Translations under genes and position numbers: made by a program
Shown here: positions 1-9,800 of the stretch, piece after piece
How the letters are laid out: each line of letters begins with the position of its first letter
Position numbering within the stretch: position 1 is the first letter of the stretch
The notes under the pieces: model-generated
Told to the model about the DNA's origin: nothing
Seen by the model: only the letters and a program-made list of their open reading frames with translations
Database searches by the model: none
NCBI GenBank assembly: GCA_001603075.1
Contig: LVBB01000109.1
Coordinates: 1 to 64,000 of the forward strand
Direction of reading: 5' to 3'
DNA: 64,000 nt
Source of the DNA: Phycisphaerales bacterium Planc_01
GTDB taxonomy: Bacteria; Planctomycetota; Phycisphaerae; Sedimentisphaerales; Anaerobacaceae

Positions 1-2
1 CC

Positions 3-53
3 AACTGGACCGGCCGGGGCGGCGAAACCTCCGCCTCGACCTACGTCGTCTGA
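3..53 (+). CDS. C-terminal end of an unknown gene (partial)
   Basis: The first bases read in one frame as NWTGRGGETSASTYVV followed by a TGA. Codon third positions are GC-rich like the neighbours, and a perfect hairpin follows ten bases after the stop, as expected at a gene end. Too little is present to name a family. Confidence 0.4.
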   Translation, partial: NWTGRGGETSASTYVV

Positions 54-62
54 CACCGGCGC

Positions 63-92
63 GGCAGGGGCGAATGATGATTCGCCCCTGCC
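63..92. terminator. Perfect 13-bp hairpin after the first partial gene
   Basis: The arms GGCAGGGGCGAAT and ATTCGCCCCTGCC are exact reverse complements around a GATG loop. There is no T-run after it, so it may act as an mRNA end-stabilising or REP-like element rather than a classical intrinsic terminator. Its arms share the GGGGCGA core with three other intergenic palindromes in the window (6767, 25904, 40773). Confidence 0.55.
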
Positions 93-240
93 GACGAATC
101 ACCACTTTGCGACCCGAGGTGGCCATTGTCGCCAAGAAACGGCGGCCGTCCGACTCAGGATTCACCATTTCCTGACGATGACGTTCGACAGCACGCAACC
201 ACCCCGGTTTGTCCTTCACAAAACCTCAGTTCCTGATGGA

Positions 241-259
241 CATCGGGATCGGCCCGATG
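241..259. promoter_or_regulatory. Inverted repeat upstream of araA, possible operator
   Basis: CATCGGG and CCCGATG form exact 7-bp arms around ATCGG, about 60 bases before the araA start. This is a plausible regulator site or leader hairpin. The rest of the 93-317 stretch holds nothing else I recognise, and no convincing -35/-10 pair. Confidence 0.3.
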
Positions 260-317
260 GTAAGCTAATCGCAATTCCACGATAGGCCGAACGACAGGTA
301 TTTGGATGGAGAACCCT

Positions 318-1826
318 ATGATTGAAGACATCAAGAAACTGGAGGCCTGGTTCGTCACCGGGAGCCAGCATCTCTATGGCCCGGAAACCCTCGAACAGGT
401 TGCGAAGGACTCGAAGGAAATCGCACAGGCCCTTTCCCGCGCAAGACAGGTGCCGGTGAAGGTGGTGTTCAAGCCGGTCCTGACGACGCCGGAAGCGATC
501 TACGATCTCTGCATGAAAGCCAATACCACGCCCAACTGCATCGGCCTGATCACGTGGATGCACACCTTCTCGCCGGCGAAAATGTGGATCGCCGGTCTCA
601 AAGCCCTGAGCAAACCGTTCGTCCATCTGCACACGCAGTACAACCGGGACATCCCCTGGGCCGAGATCGATATGGACTTCATGAACCTCAACCAGAGCGC
701 CCACGGCGGTCGTGAGTTCGGGTTCATCTGCACGCGGCTGCGCCGCAACCGCAAGGTCATCGTCGGCCACTGGCAGGAAGCCGGCGTCCAGGCGGAACTG
801 GGCGTGTGGGCCCGCGCCGCCTGCGCCTGGCACGACACCCAGGGGGCCAAGCTCGTGCGCTTCGGCGACAACATGCGCGAGGTCGCGGTCACCGAAGGCG
901 ACAAGGTCGAGGCCCAGAAGCAGCTTGGCTATTCGGTGTACGGCTACGGCGTCGGCGACCTCGTCGCGCGAGTGAACAAGGTCACGGACAAGGAGATCGA
1001 CAAACTTACAGCGGAATACGAGGCGACCTACGAGCTGACCAAGCCGATCAGCAAGGACGGCAAGCAGCGGGAAGCGCTGCGGGAAGCGGCCCGGATCGAG
1101 CTGGGCATGCGGGCATTTCTCGAAGAGGGCAACTTCAAGGCGTTCACCACGAATTTTGAGGACCTGCACGGCCTCAAGCAACTGCCGGGCCTGGCGGTCC
1201 AGCGGTTGATGGCCGACGGTTACGGCTTCGGCGCCGAAGGCGACTGGAAAACGGCCGCCCTGGTCCGCGCGATGAAGGTCATGGCCGCCGGTCTGCCGGG
1301 CGGCACCAGCTTCATGGAAGACTATACCTACCACCTCGACCCGGCCGGACCGAAGGTCCTCGGCGCGCACATGCTCGAAGTCTGTGCCTCCATCGCCGAG
1401 AGCAAGCCCTCACTGGAGGTCCATCCGCTGGGCATCGGCGGCAAGGCCGATCCGTGCCGTCTTGTGTTCAACGTCCCGACGGGGGCGGGCCTCAACGCCT
1501 CACTGGTCGATATGGGCAACCGGTTCCGTATGATCGTCAACGAGGTGGACGTGGTCTCGCCGGACGCCGCGTTGCCCAAGCTGCCGGTGGCGCGGGTCGT
1601 CTGGGTGCCGAGACCCAGCCTCAAGATCGGCGCCGCCGCCTGGATTCTCGCCGGGGGCGCCCACCACACCGGATTCACGATGGCGCTGACCAGCGAGCAC
1701 ATGCAGGACTTCACGGAGATGGCGGGCATCGAGTACGTCCAGATCGACGCCGGCACGAAGATCTACGACTTCAAGAAGGAACTCCGCTGGAACGAGATGT
1801 ACTACATGCTCGCCAAGGGCCTGTAG
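318..1826 (+). CDS. araA: L-arabinose isomerase
   Basis: AraA is the cytoplasmic Mn-dependent enzyme interconverting L-arabinose and L-ribulose, the first step of L-arabinose use. The 502-residue length matches the family (about 500). The N-terminus [17 protein letters not shown] and the later GGREFGFI and [14 protein letters not shown] segments are typical AraA. I chose the ATG at 318 because GGAGA sits five bases before it; an in-frame ATG at 306 would add four residues but has a poorer ribosome site. The gene stands alone: no araB or araD is visible nearby. It fits with the GH127, GH43 and CE1 genes elsewhere in the window that would release arabinose or open arabinoxylan. A strong hairpin follows the stop. 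Confidence 0.96.
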   Translation: MIEDIKKLEAWFVTGSQHLYGPETLEQVAKDSKEIAQALSRARQVPVKVVFKPVLTTPEAIYDLCMKANTTPNCIGLITWMHTFSPAKMWIAGLKALSKPFVHLHTQYNRDIPWAEIDMDFMNLNQSAHGGREFGFICTRLRRNRKVIVGHWQEAGVQAELGVWARAACAWHDTQGAKLVRFGDNMREVAVTEGDKVEAQKQLGYSVYGYGVGDLVARVNKVTDKEIDKLTAEYEATYELTKPISKDGKQREALREAARIELGMRAFLEEGNFKAFTTNFEDLHGLKQLPGLAVQRLMADGYGFGAEGDWKTAALVRAMKVMAAGLPGGTSFMEDYTYHLDPAGPKVLGAHMLEVCASIAESKPSLEVHPLGIGGKADPCRLVFNVPTGAGLNASLVDMGNRFRMIVNEVDVVSPDAALPKLPVARVVWVPRPSLKIGAAAWILAGGAHHTGFTMALTSEHMQDFTEMAGIEYVQIDAGTKIYDFKKELRWNEMYYMLAKGL

Positions 1827-1864
1827 ACGCTTTCGTCGCAAGCCATCTTATCGACAGCACGACC

Positions 1865-1893
1865 GGGTGAGCCCCCAGCGGCTCACCCCTTTC
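1865..1893 (+). terminator. Intrinsic terminator after araA
   Basis: The arms GGGTGAGCC and GGCTCACCC form a 9-bp perfect stem with a 6-base loop, followed by CTTTCTG. It lies 39 bases after the araA stop. Confidence 0.7.
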
Positions 1894-2051
1894 TGTTGGC
1901 GTTCACCTGTGCCCGCAAGAGCATGACACGACATGGCCTGGGCCGCGGTCATGGCGAATCCCTGGAACCTCGACCGGGCAAGCGGCGTAGTGAACCATGA
2001 CGGGCGCGATTGGGCGCTGACAGACCACGCATATTGCAGGGAGTGACCGAC

Positions 2052-2606
2052 ATGGCAGAGACGATTAGCATTCTTGGATTCGCGGGCAGCTTGAGAAAGG
2101 GTTCGTACAACAAGGCGTTATTGCGCGCCGCGGCCGAATTGGCACCCGAGGGATCGGAGGTGCAGGTATTCGATCTCGAGGGGATTCCACCATTCAGCGA
2201 GGACTTGGAGGGCAAACCGGCCGCCCGGGTCAAGGACTTCAAGGCGGCGATCGAGGCGGCCGACGCCGTGCTGATCGTCACACCCGAATACAACTACTCT
2301 ATGCCTGGCGTGCTTAAGAACGCCATCGACTGGGCCTCGCGACCCTATGGCGACAATTCCTTCGCCGGCAAGCCGGTCGCGATCATGGGCGCATCCGTTG
2401 GGACCCTGGGGACCGCCCGGGCCCAGTACCACCTGCGTCAGTGCTGTGTCTTTCTGAACATGCACGTGTTGAACCAGCCGGAAGTCATGGTGGCCTCGGC
2501 CCAGGACAAGATCGATCCGGCCGGTCGCGTAACCGACGAGGAGACCCGAAAGAGAATCGCGCAATTGCTGGTGGCACTGGTGGCCTGGACTGAGCAATTG
2601 CGATGA
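2052..2606 (+). CDS. NAD(P)H-dependent FMN reductase (flavodoxin-like fold)
   Basis: A 184-residue protein of the NADPH-dependent FMN reductase family (ChrR/YieF/azoreductase type), which uses bound FMN to reduce quinones, metals or azo compounds in the cytoplasm. The phosphate-binding loop GSLRKGSYN lies near residue 12 and the family signature TPEYNYSMPGVLKNAIDW near residue 79. The ATG at 2052 is preceded by GGGAGTG; an upstream in-frame start at 2010 would add 14 residues unlike the family. The true substrate cannot be read from sequence. It appears monocistronic. Confidence 0.88.
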   Translation: MAETISILGFAGSLRKGSYNKALLRAAAELAPEGSEVQVFDLEGIPPFSEDLEGKPAARVKDFKAAIEAADAVLIVTPEYNYSMPGVLKNAIDWASRPYGDNSFAGKPVAIMGASVGTLGTARAQYHLRQCCVFLNMHVLNQPEVMVASAQDKIDPAGRVTDEETRKRIAQLLVALVAWTEQLR

Positions 2607-2716
2607 TCCACCCACCGGACGCGGGACAGGAGAAAGCCCCTCTGCCGCTGTCGCCGTCCCTTGCGTGATTGTGCGCTTCGTTTTTCGTCCGAAATGACTG
2701 AAAGCGTTGGCCCAGG

Positions 2717-2745
2717 TTGACCTTGCCGGAGAATTCCGGTACGAT
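2717..2745 (+). promoter_or_regulatory. Sigma-70-like promoter for the small membrane protein and uxaC
   Basis: TTGACC, a 17-base spacer and TACGAT lie about 85 bases before the small membrane protein gene. Both boxes match five or four of six consensus bases. Confidence 0.6.
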
Positions 2746-2831
2746 TCGGACAGATCGAACGTCGAGCCCCGATCGCGAGATTCACGGGGATCGGGGTCAG
2801 GAGTATTGGGTGCACAAGAAGGGAAGACGCC

Positions 2832-3065
2832 ATGTGGTTCAGGATCTTCATGATCGTGGGAGTCATCGTCGTCGCCGGCGGCTGGATCGTCTACGGCATC
2901 TATGACTACAAGATGCGGCAGGAGGAGAAGAAACAGCCGAAGCCGCGTTCCGAGAAGCTCCAGAAGACACAGACCGAGGTTTCCGACTGGGCCAAGCAGA
3001 TGGCCGCCTTCAAGAAGCCCGTGGCCAAGCGGCAGGCCCGAGGCGACCAGGACGACGACGCATAG
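2832..3065 (+). CDS. Small single-pass membrane protein of unknown function
   Basis: A 77-residue protein with one strongly hydrophobic segment at residues 4-25, then a charged region rich in Lys, Glu and Gln that ends in an acidic tail (GDQDDDA). I recognise no family. The helix plus charged tail suggests an inner-membrane protein with a cytoplasmic or coiled tail. It lies 35 bases before uxaC on the same strand and probably shares its promoter at 2717. A GGGAAGACGCC stretch before the ATG is a weak ribosome site. It could be a membrane anchor or accessory protein, but nothing ties it to uronate metabolism beyond position. Confidence 0.6.
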   Translation: MWFRIFMIVGVIVVAGGWIVYGIYDYKMRQEEKKQPKPRSEKLQKTQTEVSDWAKQMAAFKKPVAKRQARGDQDDDA

Positions 3066-3100
3066 AGGCCGATCGCCACCTCTCTTTTCGGGAGCCTGCC

Positions 3101-4516
3101 ATGACCAGCCACTTCCTGACCGAGGACTTTCTCCTTCCGAGCGAGACGGCCCGGCGTCTGTACCACGATCACGCGGCGAAGATGCCCATCTACGACTATC
3201 ATTGCCACCTGCCGGCCCACCAGATCGCTTCCGATCATCGGTTCGAGAACCTGACGCAGGCGTGGCTGCACGGGGACCACTACAAATGGCGGGCCATGCG
3301 AACCAACGGCGTGGCGGAGAAGTACATCACCGGTGACGCCGGCGACTACGAAAAGTTCGAGCAATGGGCGGCCACCGTGCCCTATTGTATCGGCAATCCG
3401 CTTTATCATTGGACGCACCTGGAGCTGCGCAAGCCGTTCGGGATTACGGCCAAGCTGCTGAACCCTCAGACCGCCAAGGAAATCTACCATGCGTGCAGCG
3501 AGATGCTGCGCAGCGCCGAGTTCAGCGTCCGCAACATCATGCGGAAGATGAACGTCAAGCTGGTCTGCACCACGGACGGGCCGCTCGACTCGCTCGAACA
3601 CCATCGCCAGGTTCAGGAGGACGGCTTCGAGATCAAGGTGCATCCCGCCTGGCGGCCCGATCCGGCGATGGCCACAGAAGACCTCCAGGCGCTGAACGCC
3701 TTCATCGACAAGCTGGGTGCTCTGTGCGACATAGAGATTGTCAGCTTCGATGACTACCTTGACGCACTGGTCCAGCGTCACAGCTATTTCCACGAGCAGG
3801 GCTGCCGATTGTCCGATCACGGCCTGGAGACGGCCTATGCGGAAGACTACACCGAGAAGGAAGTGCGGACCATCTTTGGCAAGATTCGGGCGGGTAGGGA
3901 GCTGACCGCACGCGAGAGCCTCCAGTTCAAGTCGGCCATGATGGTCGAGTTCGGACTGATGGACGCCGAACGTGGCTGGGTCCAGCAGCTCCACCTCGGC
4001 GCGTTACGAAACAACTGCACGCGCCTGTACACCCAACTCGGGCCCGATATCGGGTGCGACTCCATCGGGGATTTCGAGATCGCCAGGCCCCTGGCGAAAT
4101 TCCTGGACCGCCTGGACCGGAAAGGCAGGCTGCCCAAGACGATTCTCTACAACCTCAATCCGCGCGACAATGCCCTTCTGGCTACGATGATCGGCAACTT
4201 CCAGGATGGCTCGGCCCCGGGCAAGATGCAGTGGGGTTCGGGCTGGTGGTTCCTCGACCAGAAAGACGGGATGGAGGACCAGATGCGCACGCTGGCGAAC
4301 ATGGGCCTGCTGAGCCGCTTCGTCGGGATGCTGACCGATTCAAGGAGCTTCCTGTCCTATCCTCGACACGAGTATTTCCGTCGGACGCTGTGCAATCTGC
4401 TGGGCGGCGACGTCGAGGCCGGCCTGATCCCCAGGGACATGGGCCTGCTCGGCAAGATGGTCGAGGACATCTGCTACAACAACGCCCGCAACTACTTCCC
4501 CATGCAATTGGACTGA
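3101..4516 (+). CDS. uxaC: Glucuronate isomerase
   Basis: UxaC converts D-glucuronate to D-fructuronate and D-galacturonate to D-tagaturonate, the entry to the hexuronate pathway. The 471-residue length matches the family. The amidohydrolase-fold metal site motif YDYHCHLP is near residue 30, with later typical segments TDGPLDSLEHH, KVHPAWRPD and the C-terminal YNNARNYFP. GGGAGCC precedes the ATG. No uxaB or uxuA homologue is visible next to it. Uronates would come from pectin or glucuronoxylan, in keeping with the other hydrolases here. Confidence 0.96.
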   Translation: MTSHFLTEDFLLPSETARRLYHDHAAKMPIYDYHCHLPAHQIASDHRFENLTQAWLHGDHYKWRAMRTNGVAEKYITGDAGDYEKFEQWAATVPYCIGNPLYHWTHLELRKPFGITAKLLNPQTAKEIYHACSEMLRSAEFSVRNIMRKMNVKLVCTTDGPLDSLEHHRQVQEDGFEIKVHPAWRPDPAMATEDLQALNAFIDKLGALCDIEIVSFDDYLDALVQRHSYFHEQGCRLSDHGLETAYAEDYTEKEVRTIFGKIRAGRELTARESLQFKSAMMVEFGLMDAERGWVQQLHLGALRNNCTRLYTQLGPDIGCDSIGDFEIARPLAKFLDRLDRKGRLPKTILYNLNPRDNALLATMIGNFQDGSAPGKMQWGSGWWFLDQKDGMEDQMRTLANMGLLSRFVGMLTDSRSFLSYPRHEYFRRTLCNLLGGDVEAGLIPRDMGLLGKMVEDICYNNARNYFPMQLD

Positions 4517-4562
4517 TCCAGCCTTTCCACCATCGGCCGCCGAGGATCAATCGCGTCGGTTC

Positions 4563-5426
4563 TCACTCGCGACGTTCCTTCGCGATGAAATGCTCGATCA
4601 GCCAGTACAGGTCTTCGTTTCCTGCAGAATTCACGTATGCGCCGGAGAGGGCCGAGGTGTCGTCGCCCAGGCTTGCGATGAATTCGAGCGTGCGTTTGTC
4701 CGTCCACTTCTGTCTCTCGGCATGGCCGTCGGCAAAGCCGAACGTGCTCGACTTGTTGTGGAAGGAGGCCAGCGCGTCGTAGAAGGTGTAACTGGCCGGG
4801 TTCTCCAGCACGTTCTGCCCGCCGTCGAGCCGGAAGTGCCAGCCGCCCTCGTTCTCGCCATAGTTGCCGCCCTGATGCTCCTCTTCGAGGAACACGTAGT
4901 AGAACGCACCGTTCTTGATGTCGGTCAGTCTGCGATAGGGGCGGTAGCCATAGGTGCCCGTGCGAACGTGGCCAAACGCATACGAGATGGAGTAGCTGCG
5001 CCAGCAGTCGCGCGGCGGGTTTCGCGTGCTTCGGCGATTGTCGCCCGGGCAGCGATAGGCGCCGACGTCCTGGACGTATTTCCAGAGCGATCCGGCCTGG
5101 ATGCCGCGAAACCGGTCCTGGTCCGTGATGGTGATCGGGGCCGGCTTGATCAGGTCGTTGCCCGCCGCGTCCTTGGGCCGCAGGACCCACGGCGTCCTGT
5201 CGTCGGGCGTATCGTAACAGGCCCGGTTGTTGACGAGCAGACCATCGTAGTCGTCGGCGTAGAGAAACCAGGCGGTCAGCAAGGTGCGATGGTTGCCGAG
5301 GCAGGCCGCCGACGAGGCGACCTTCTTGGCCGTGCTCAGGGCCGGCATGATGATGCCCATCAGAACGGCGATGATCGCGATGACCACCAACAGCTCGATC
5401 AGTGTGAATCCCTTGGTTCTGCTCAT
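4563..5426 (-). CDS. Pseudopilin-like secreted protein with H-X9-DG motif
   Basis: This 287-residue protein begins with a type IV prepilin leader: short basic MSRTKG, cleavage before the Phe of [13 protein letters not shown], then a hydrophobic helix. Residues beyond about 35 form a soluble domain of the kind found in large numbers in planctomycetes and Lentisphaerae. Near the C-terminus, His followed by nine residues then Asp-Gly (HNKSSTFGFADG) fits the prepilin-type processing-associated H-X9-DG motif. It is the last gene of a minus-strand run after the LamG and FG-GAP proteins, with a 21-base gap from the latter. It is likely processed by a prepilin peptidase, which is not in the window. 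Its partner is unknown. Confidence 0.85.
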   Translation of the reverse strand: MSRTKGFTLIELLVVIAIIAVLMGIIMPALSTAKKVASSAACLGNHRTLLTAWFLYADDYDGLLVNNRACYDTPDDRTPWVLRPKDAAGNDLIKPAPITITDQDRFRGIQAGSLWKYVQDVGAYRCPGDNRRSTRNPPRDCWRSYSISYAFGHVRTGTYGYRPYRRLTDIKNGAFYYVFLEEEHQGGNYGENEGGWHFRLDGGQNVLENPASYTFYDALASFHNKSSTFGFADGHAERQKWTDKRTLEFIASLGDDTSALSGAYVNSAGNEDLYWLIEHFIAKERRE

Positions 5427-5447
5427 AGGAATACCCTCTGCGCCATA

Positions 5448-6731
5448 TCAGTCGCGTGAGGCCTTCGGCGTGGACGTACGCACCGGCGTGTCGTTCCGCC
5501 AGAAGTCCGCATGATACGTGGGACCATCCTTGTTCCATATCTTGCTGACGATGTCGATGTCTCCGTCGCCGTCCACGTCACCGAGCACGGCGTCGTGCCA
5601 GCCGGGATTGCCGACGTGGATGATGTTCGGCGTGAAGGTGGGCTTGGCGCCGCCGGAACTGAGCCAGATCACGCCGCGCGGCTTGAGCCCCGGCGTCTTC
5701 ATCGGCAGCTTGCCCTGCGACTGCATGTAGGTGTCGGGGTCTTCTTGCTCACCGGCAAAGACGTCGGGAACCCCATCGCCGTTGAAGTCGGCCACGCCCA
5801 GGGAGTGGAACGACCCGGTGTGCGGATCGCCCGGCGGGTCGGGCAGTTGGTGACGGACCCAGCCGGTCCCGCCGCCGGTGTTCTCGACCCAGTAGACATG
5901 GGAGAACCCGGTGTCGCAGTCGCTGTAGACGATGTCCTCGTGTCCGTCGCCGTTCATGTCGGCGACCCAGACCCGGATGCTCGTTCCGTAGGAGGCGTTG
6001 GGGATCGGCTTGTGGGGCCAGGGGTGTCGTTTCCAGGGGCCGCGGCCGTCGCCGGGGTTTTCAAACCACAGGCCCGGAATCACCAGGTCCGTGTGTCCAT
6101 CGCCGTTGATGTCGCCGAATCCTTTCGGGGCCACGCCGCCGTGGTCGTCGCGATCGTCGGCCACCACCGTCTTGGCGAGGTCGGCGGTCGTGTCGAACCA
6201 TGCCAGAACGTGGCCGTCGTAGCTGACGATGTCGAGCTTGCCGTTGCCGTTGATGTCGGCGGCGATGACATCGTGACCGCCCCCGTCATAGGGAAAGACT
6301 TGCCATGGGGTATCGGGCTTGTCTGCGAGGACGCCGGGGTTCTTGAACCAGATGCCGCGATACACCATATCGACGAATCCGTCGTGGTCCACGTCGAGAG
6401 CCACGGCGCCAAGTGTGTTGGCGAACGTCTCCGATGTGCCGATGACGTGCTGGACCCAGGTCGCATCGTCTTTGCGTTCGTACCAGTAAGCCGTCTGCGT
6501 CTCGCGCCGGGAGATTGCCATGTCGAGATCACCATCGCCGTCGAAGTCAGCCAGGCCGATGCCCCCCGTTCCCCACGACGAACCCGGCAGCGGATCGGCG
6601 ATCACGAAGTGCGTCCACTTCATCTCGGCTGCCTTCGTTGCCACCGTGCCGAGGGCACCGACGGCACAGATCAACATCAGCGTCCCGGTTGTCAGGGCAC
6701 GTCTTCCGGCAAAATGGGGCTGGCTGGTCAT
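5448..6731 (-). CDS. Secreted FG-GAP/VCBS repeat protein
   Basis: A 427-residue protein with a signal peptide (hydrophobic residues about 12-35) and at least seven calcium-binding loops of the form D-x-D/N-G-D/N-G-x-x-D, for example DFDGDGDLD, DINGNGKLDI, DMNGDGHEDI and DVDGDGDIDI. This indicates an integrin-alpha-like beta-propeller that acts outside the cell in binding. The ATG at 6731 has GGAGG seven bases upstream; a farther in-frame start at 6758 lacks a site. It lies between the LamG protein and the pseudopilin on the same strand. Its ligand is unknown; polysaccharide binding is a guess from context. Confidence 0.85.
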   Translation of the reverse strand: MTSQPHFAGRRALTTGTLMLICAVGALGTVATKAAEMKWTHFVIADPLPGSSWGTGGIGLADFDGDGDLDMAISRRETQTAYWYERKDDATWVQHVIGTSETFANTLGAVALDVDHDGFVDMVYRGIWFKNPGVLADKPDTPWQVFPYDGGGHDVIAADINGNGKLDIVSYDGHVLAWFDTTADLAKTVVADDRDDHGGVAPKGFGDINGDGHTDLVIPGLWFENPGDGRGPWKRHPWPHKPIPNASYGTSIRVWVADMNGDGHEDIVYSDCDTGFSHVYWVENTGGGTGWVRHQLPDPPGDPHTGSFHSLGVADFNGDGVPDVFAGEQEDPDTYMQSQGKLPMKTPGLKPRGVIWLSSGGAKPTFTPNIIHVGNPGWHDAVLGDVDGDGDIDIVSKIWNKDGPTYHADFWRNDTPVRTSTPKASRD

Positions 6732-6766
6732 CCGCGTACCTCCGTGAAAATCATGCATTGGTTGTA

Positions 6767-6790
6767 GGGGGCGAGGCTCCCCTCGCCCCC
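6767..6790. terminator. 10-bp hairpin between the LamG and FG-GAP genes
   Basis: GGGGGCGAGG and CCTCGCCCCC pair exactly around CTCC. It lies after the LamG stop and before the FG-GAP start, so it could attenuate or punctuate the transcript. It resembles the REP-like palindromes at 63, 25904 and 40773. Confidence 0.5.
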
Positions 6791-6832
6791 ACCGCGTTCT
6801 GCATCTATCCCAATACGAGTCCGGCGGTCCTT

Positions 6833-9800
6833 CTACGGCTCGGCGTCCATGACGCGGACGTCGTCGATGTAGATCGTGCCGATGCCGCCGGGCATCGGAT
6901 CATTCCGGTCGCCGACCCCGACCACCATCTTTCGGATGGCCGCCGGATTCACTCCTGGGAAATCCGCAAGCGGAATTTCCCATTTCTGCCACGCATCCGT
7001 AGTGGCCAGTCCGGCGTCCTTGACGGTGGCCATTCGGCCGGCGCTGTCTTCCAACGCCACATATACCTGTTCGGGCGGATTGCTGGCAATGCCCACGTCG
7101 CGAGAGACCGTGAACGGGCCGGCGGGCACCACCTGCCCGGTCGTGCTGACGTTGGAGAATCGCCCCTCGATGAACTGGCCGGAGGCGTGAGAGCAGACGA
7201 CCAGCCCGATGTAGACCGGGTCCATCATGCTGATGTTCACCTCAGAACCACTGTCGAGCAGCGGCATCCAATTCACACCGTCGTTCGACCTGGCCGCCTT
7301 GAAGACAAACCCTTCTCGCGTCAGGCGCAACCAGATCGGCGTCGTTCCAACGCCATCGATGGTGGCGACGCTGGATGTGTCGCCGCCGGTGGTGACGCGA
7401 GCCGTCAGCCGGGTCCTCGGATCAGGTTCGGCAAAGACGATCGCGTTGGCCGCGTTGTAGTCGAGCGTGTCCCGAATCATCACGCCGACTCTCGGATCGC
7501 CGTGAGGAAGCTCTTCGCTCATCCCGTCGACGCGAACCGTGATCGAGCCATCGCCCGTCAGTTCTTTGTAGGCGAAGTGGAACTGGTCCGACGTGGCCCA
7601 GATGTTGTACCCGGCGCCGGTGATCGTATAGGTCTGTGACAGCGGATCGTAGTGAGTGGCTCCCGACAGCGTGCGGCCACGGACCTGCATCTGAAGCGAG
7701 CCGCCTCCATAGGCCGTCCAGTCCTGCGGCGAGAACCAGCTCCGCTCGGCCTCGGAGTAGTAAGGCGCGACGCTGTTGTCGAAATGCAGCGGCATGGATT
7801 GCCTGCCGCCGTGGACGACCCCTTGCTCGGCAAACGGGGCATCGAGGTGGCCTACGGTCGAACCGCTGCTGCCGTCGGCATAGCCGTCCAGCCAGGTCTG
7901 GAAGATGGTCTCGTCCGCATCGATATTGTCCGTGTAGCCCTCGAAATCGTCCACGATCAGATAGTCGGCCACGGTGAACGTCCAGATGTAGCCGGTGCTG
8001 ATGGTCCCATCGCTGCTGATCTCATCGACGCGCCAGAAGTACTGCCGGCCTCTTTCAACTGCCGGGGTCGGCATGTAGTTCGGCGCGTTGAACCGCCCGC
8101 GATAGATGCCGGTCGCGTCCGAGGCGTCGGCCTTTCGGACCAGCGCGCGGTCCGTGCCGAGATAAACGTCGTGCTGGAACGCCAGCGCTCCGGGCTGCCA
8201 GGTCAGCAGGACCGCGCCCGAACTGTCGGGCGTGGCGCCGTTGGCCGGATTCGGATTCGATGCCGGTAGCGGGTCGCCCTTCATCACCTGATCGAGATCG
8301 TTGAACGTCAGAGCCTTGTTGTACACCCGGACGTCATCGATGAGGCCGTCCCACGCGCGGAGTCCGGCGCCGCCGACGATGCTGTTGCCGATGGTGACGT
8401 CGAGATCAGGGTTGGCGGCCACGGCGGTGCCGCCCTTGCCGCTCTGGCCGACCTGTTCCCCATCCTTATACAGGAACATGTTCGTGCCGTCCCATGTGGC
8501 GGCGGCATGCGCCCACTCTCCAGCCGCCAAGGGCCCGGACATGGCCAACAGGGTGGTGCTGTCGCGATCGTCGTTTGTCTTAAGCCGGAACCGCAGAACG
8601 TAATTGGCCCCGCTGGAGTTCGAACCCAGCATCCACCACGCATCATTGGCGGCCGCGACGCCACTGGCCTTCTCGATGATGCGGGCATCGTGCTGTGAAA
8701 AGCTCTCGGGGCGAATCCACGCGGCCATCGAGATGCCGCCATCCGGCAGATCAAATGCGGGAACCACCACGGCGTCATTGGCATTGCCGTGCTCGAAGTC
8801 CAAGGCCCGGCCGAACAGACCGTCAACCCGGGCCACCGATCCTGTCAACGTGCCGTGGCGATCGTGACCCGAGGAGTCAATTGCGATCGTCCCATCCTCT
8901 TCATCGAACTTCCACCAGCCGACCAGGCTGGGATCGACGGGGGCGATCTCCCGGAGCGTCGTGAAGCTCCAGACGGGCCCGACGACCGTCGTGCCGTCGG
9001 AGAGGATCTCATCGACGCGCCAGTAATACGTCCTGCCTCTTTCGAGCGAGCCGGCTACGAACGCGGCTTCGGCCTGGCTGCCCTGGTAGGTGCCGTCGGC
9101 GCCCTCGGCAACGGCATTGGGATCGTCGCCGAAGTAGACCTCGTGCAAAACGGCGTCCAGACCGGGCGACCAGGTCAGCGCGGGCTGCTCGGCGCCGACC
9201 ATCTCGGCGCCGTCCTGCGGAACGGGGGCATGGGCCGACGACGGAGCGGCCATGAAACTCCAGACGGCGCCCTCATGAACGATCCCATCCACGTCGATCT
9301 CATCAATGCGCCAGTAATACGTGGCGCCGGGCTCGAAAGCGGGCGTATTCCAGTGCGTCACGCTGCTCGGGGTTTCATCGACCTTGTCGGCCTCACTCAA
9401 CTCCGGCGAAGTCCCAAAGTAGACGGCGTGTGAGATGGCGTACTCTCCGGCTCTCCACGCCAACGGGCCGGACGACACACCGTCGACCCCGTCCGCCGGC
9501 TGGGGTTCTGAGGCCTTGAAGGCGACGTACTCGGCTACAGCCATCACCTCCTCCACGGAGGGAGAGGCAATAATCGTGTTTCCAAAGCCGATATACACGT
9601 CCCAGATACGTACGAATCCACGGAACCGGTCATCCTCGACGTAGTGTCTGGCCCATGCGGCGGCATAGCGGCTGTTGCCGCCTGCCGACGAAAACACCGC
9701 CCTTGCCAGCACGGTGAAGCCGGTGGGGTCGTCGGGGATCGCGGTCGCCCGCGTCGAGGCCCACCTCTGAGTCAAACCCCAGTCCGTGCCCGCCGATGTC

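Noticed and set aside
216-1370. 384-codon minus-strand open frame
   Set aside because: It is antisense to araA, whose sequence fully explains the region.
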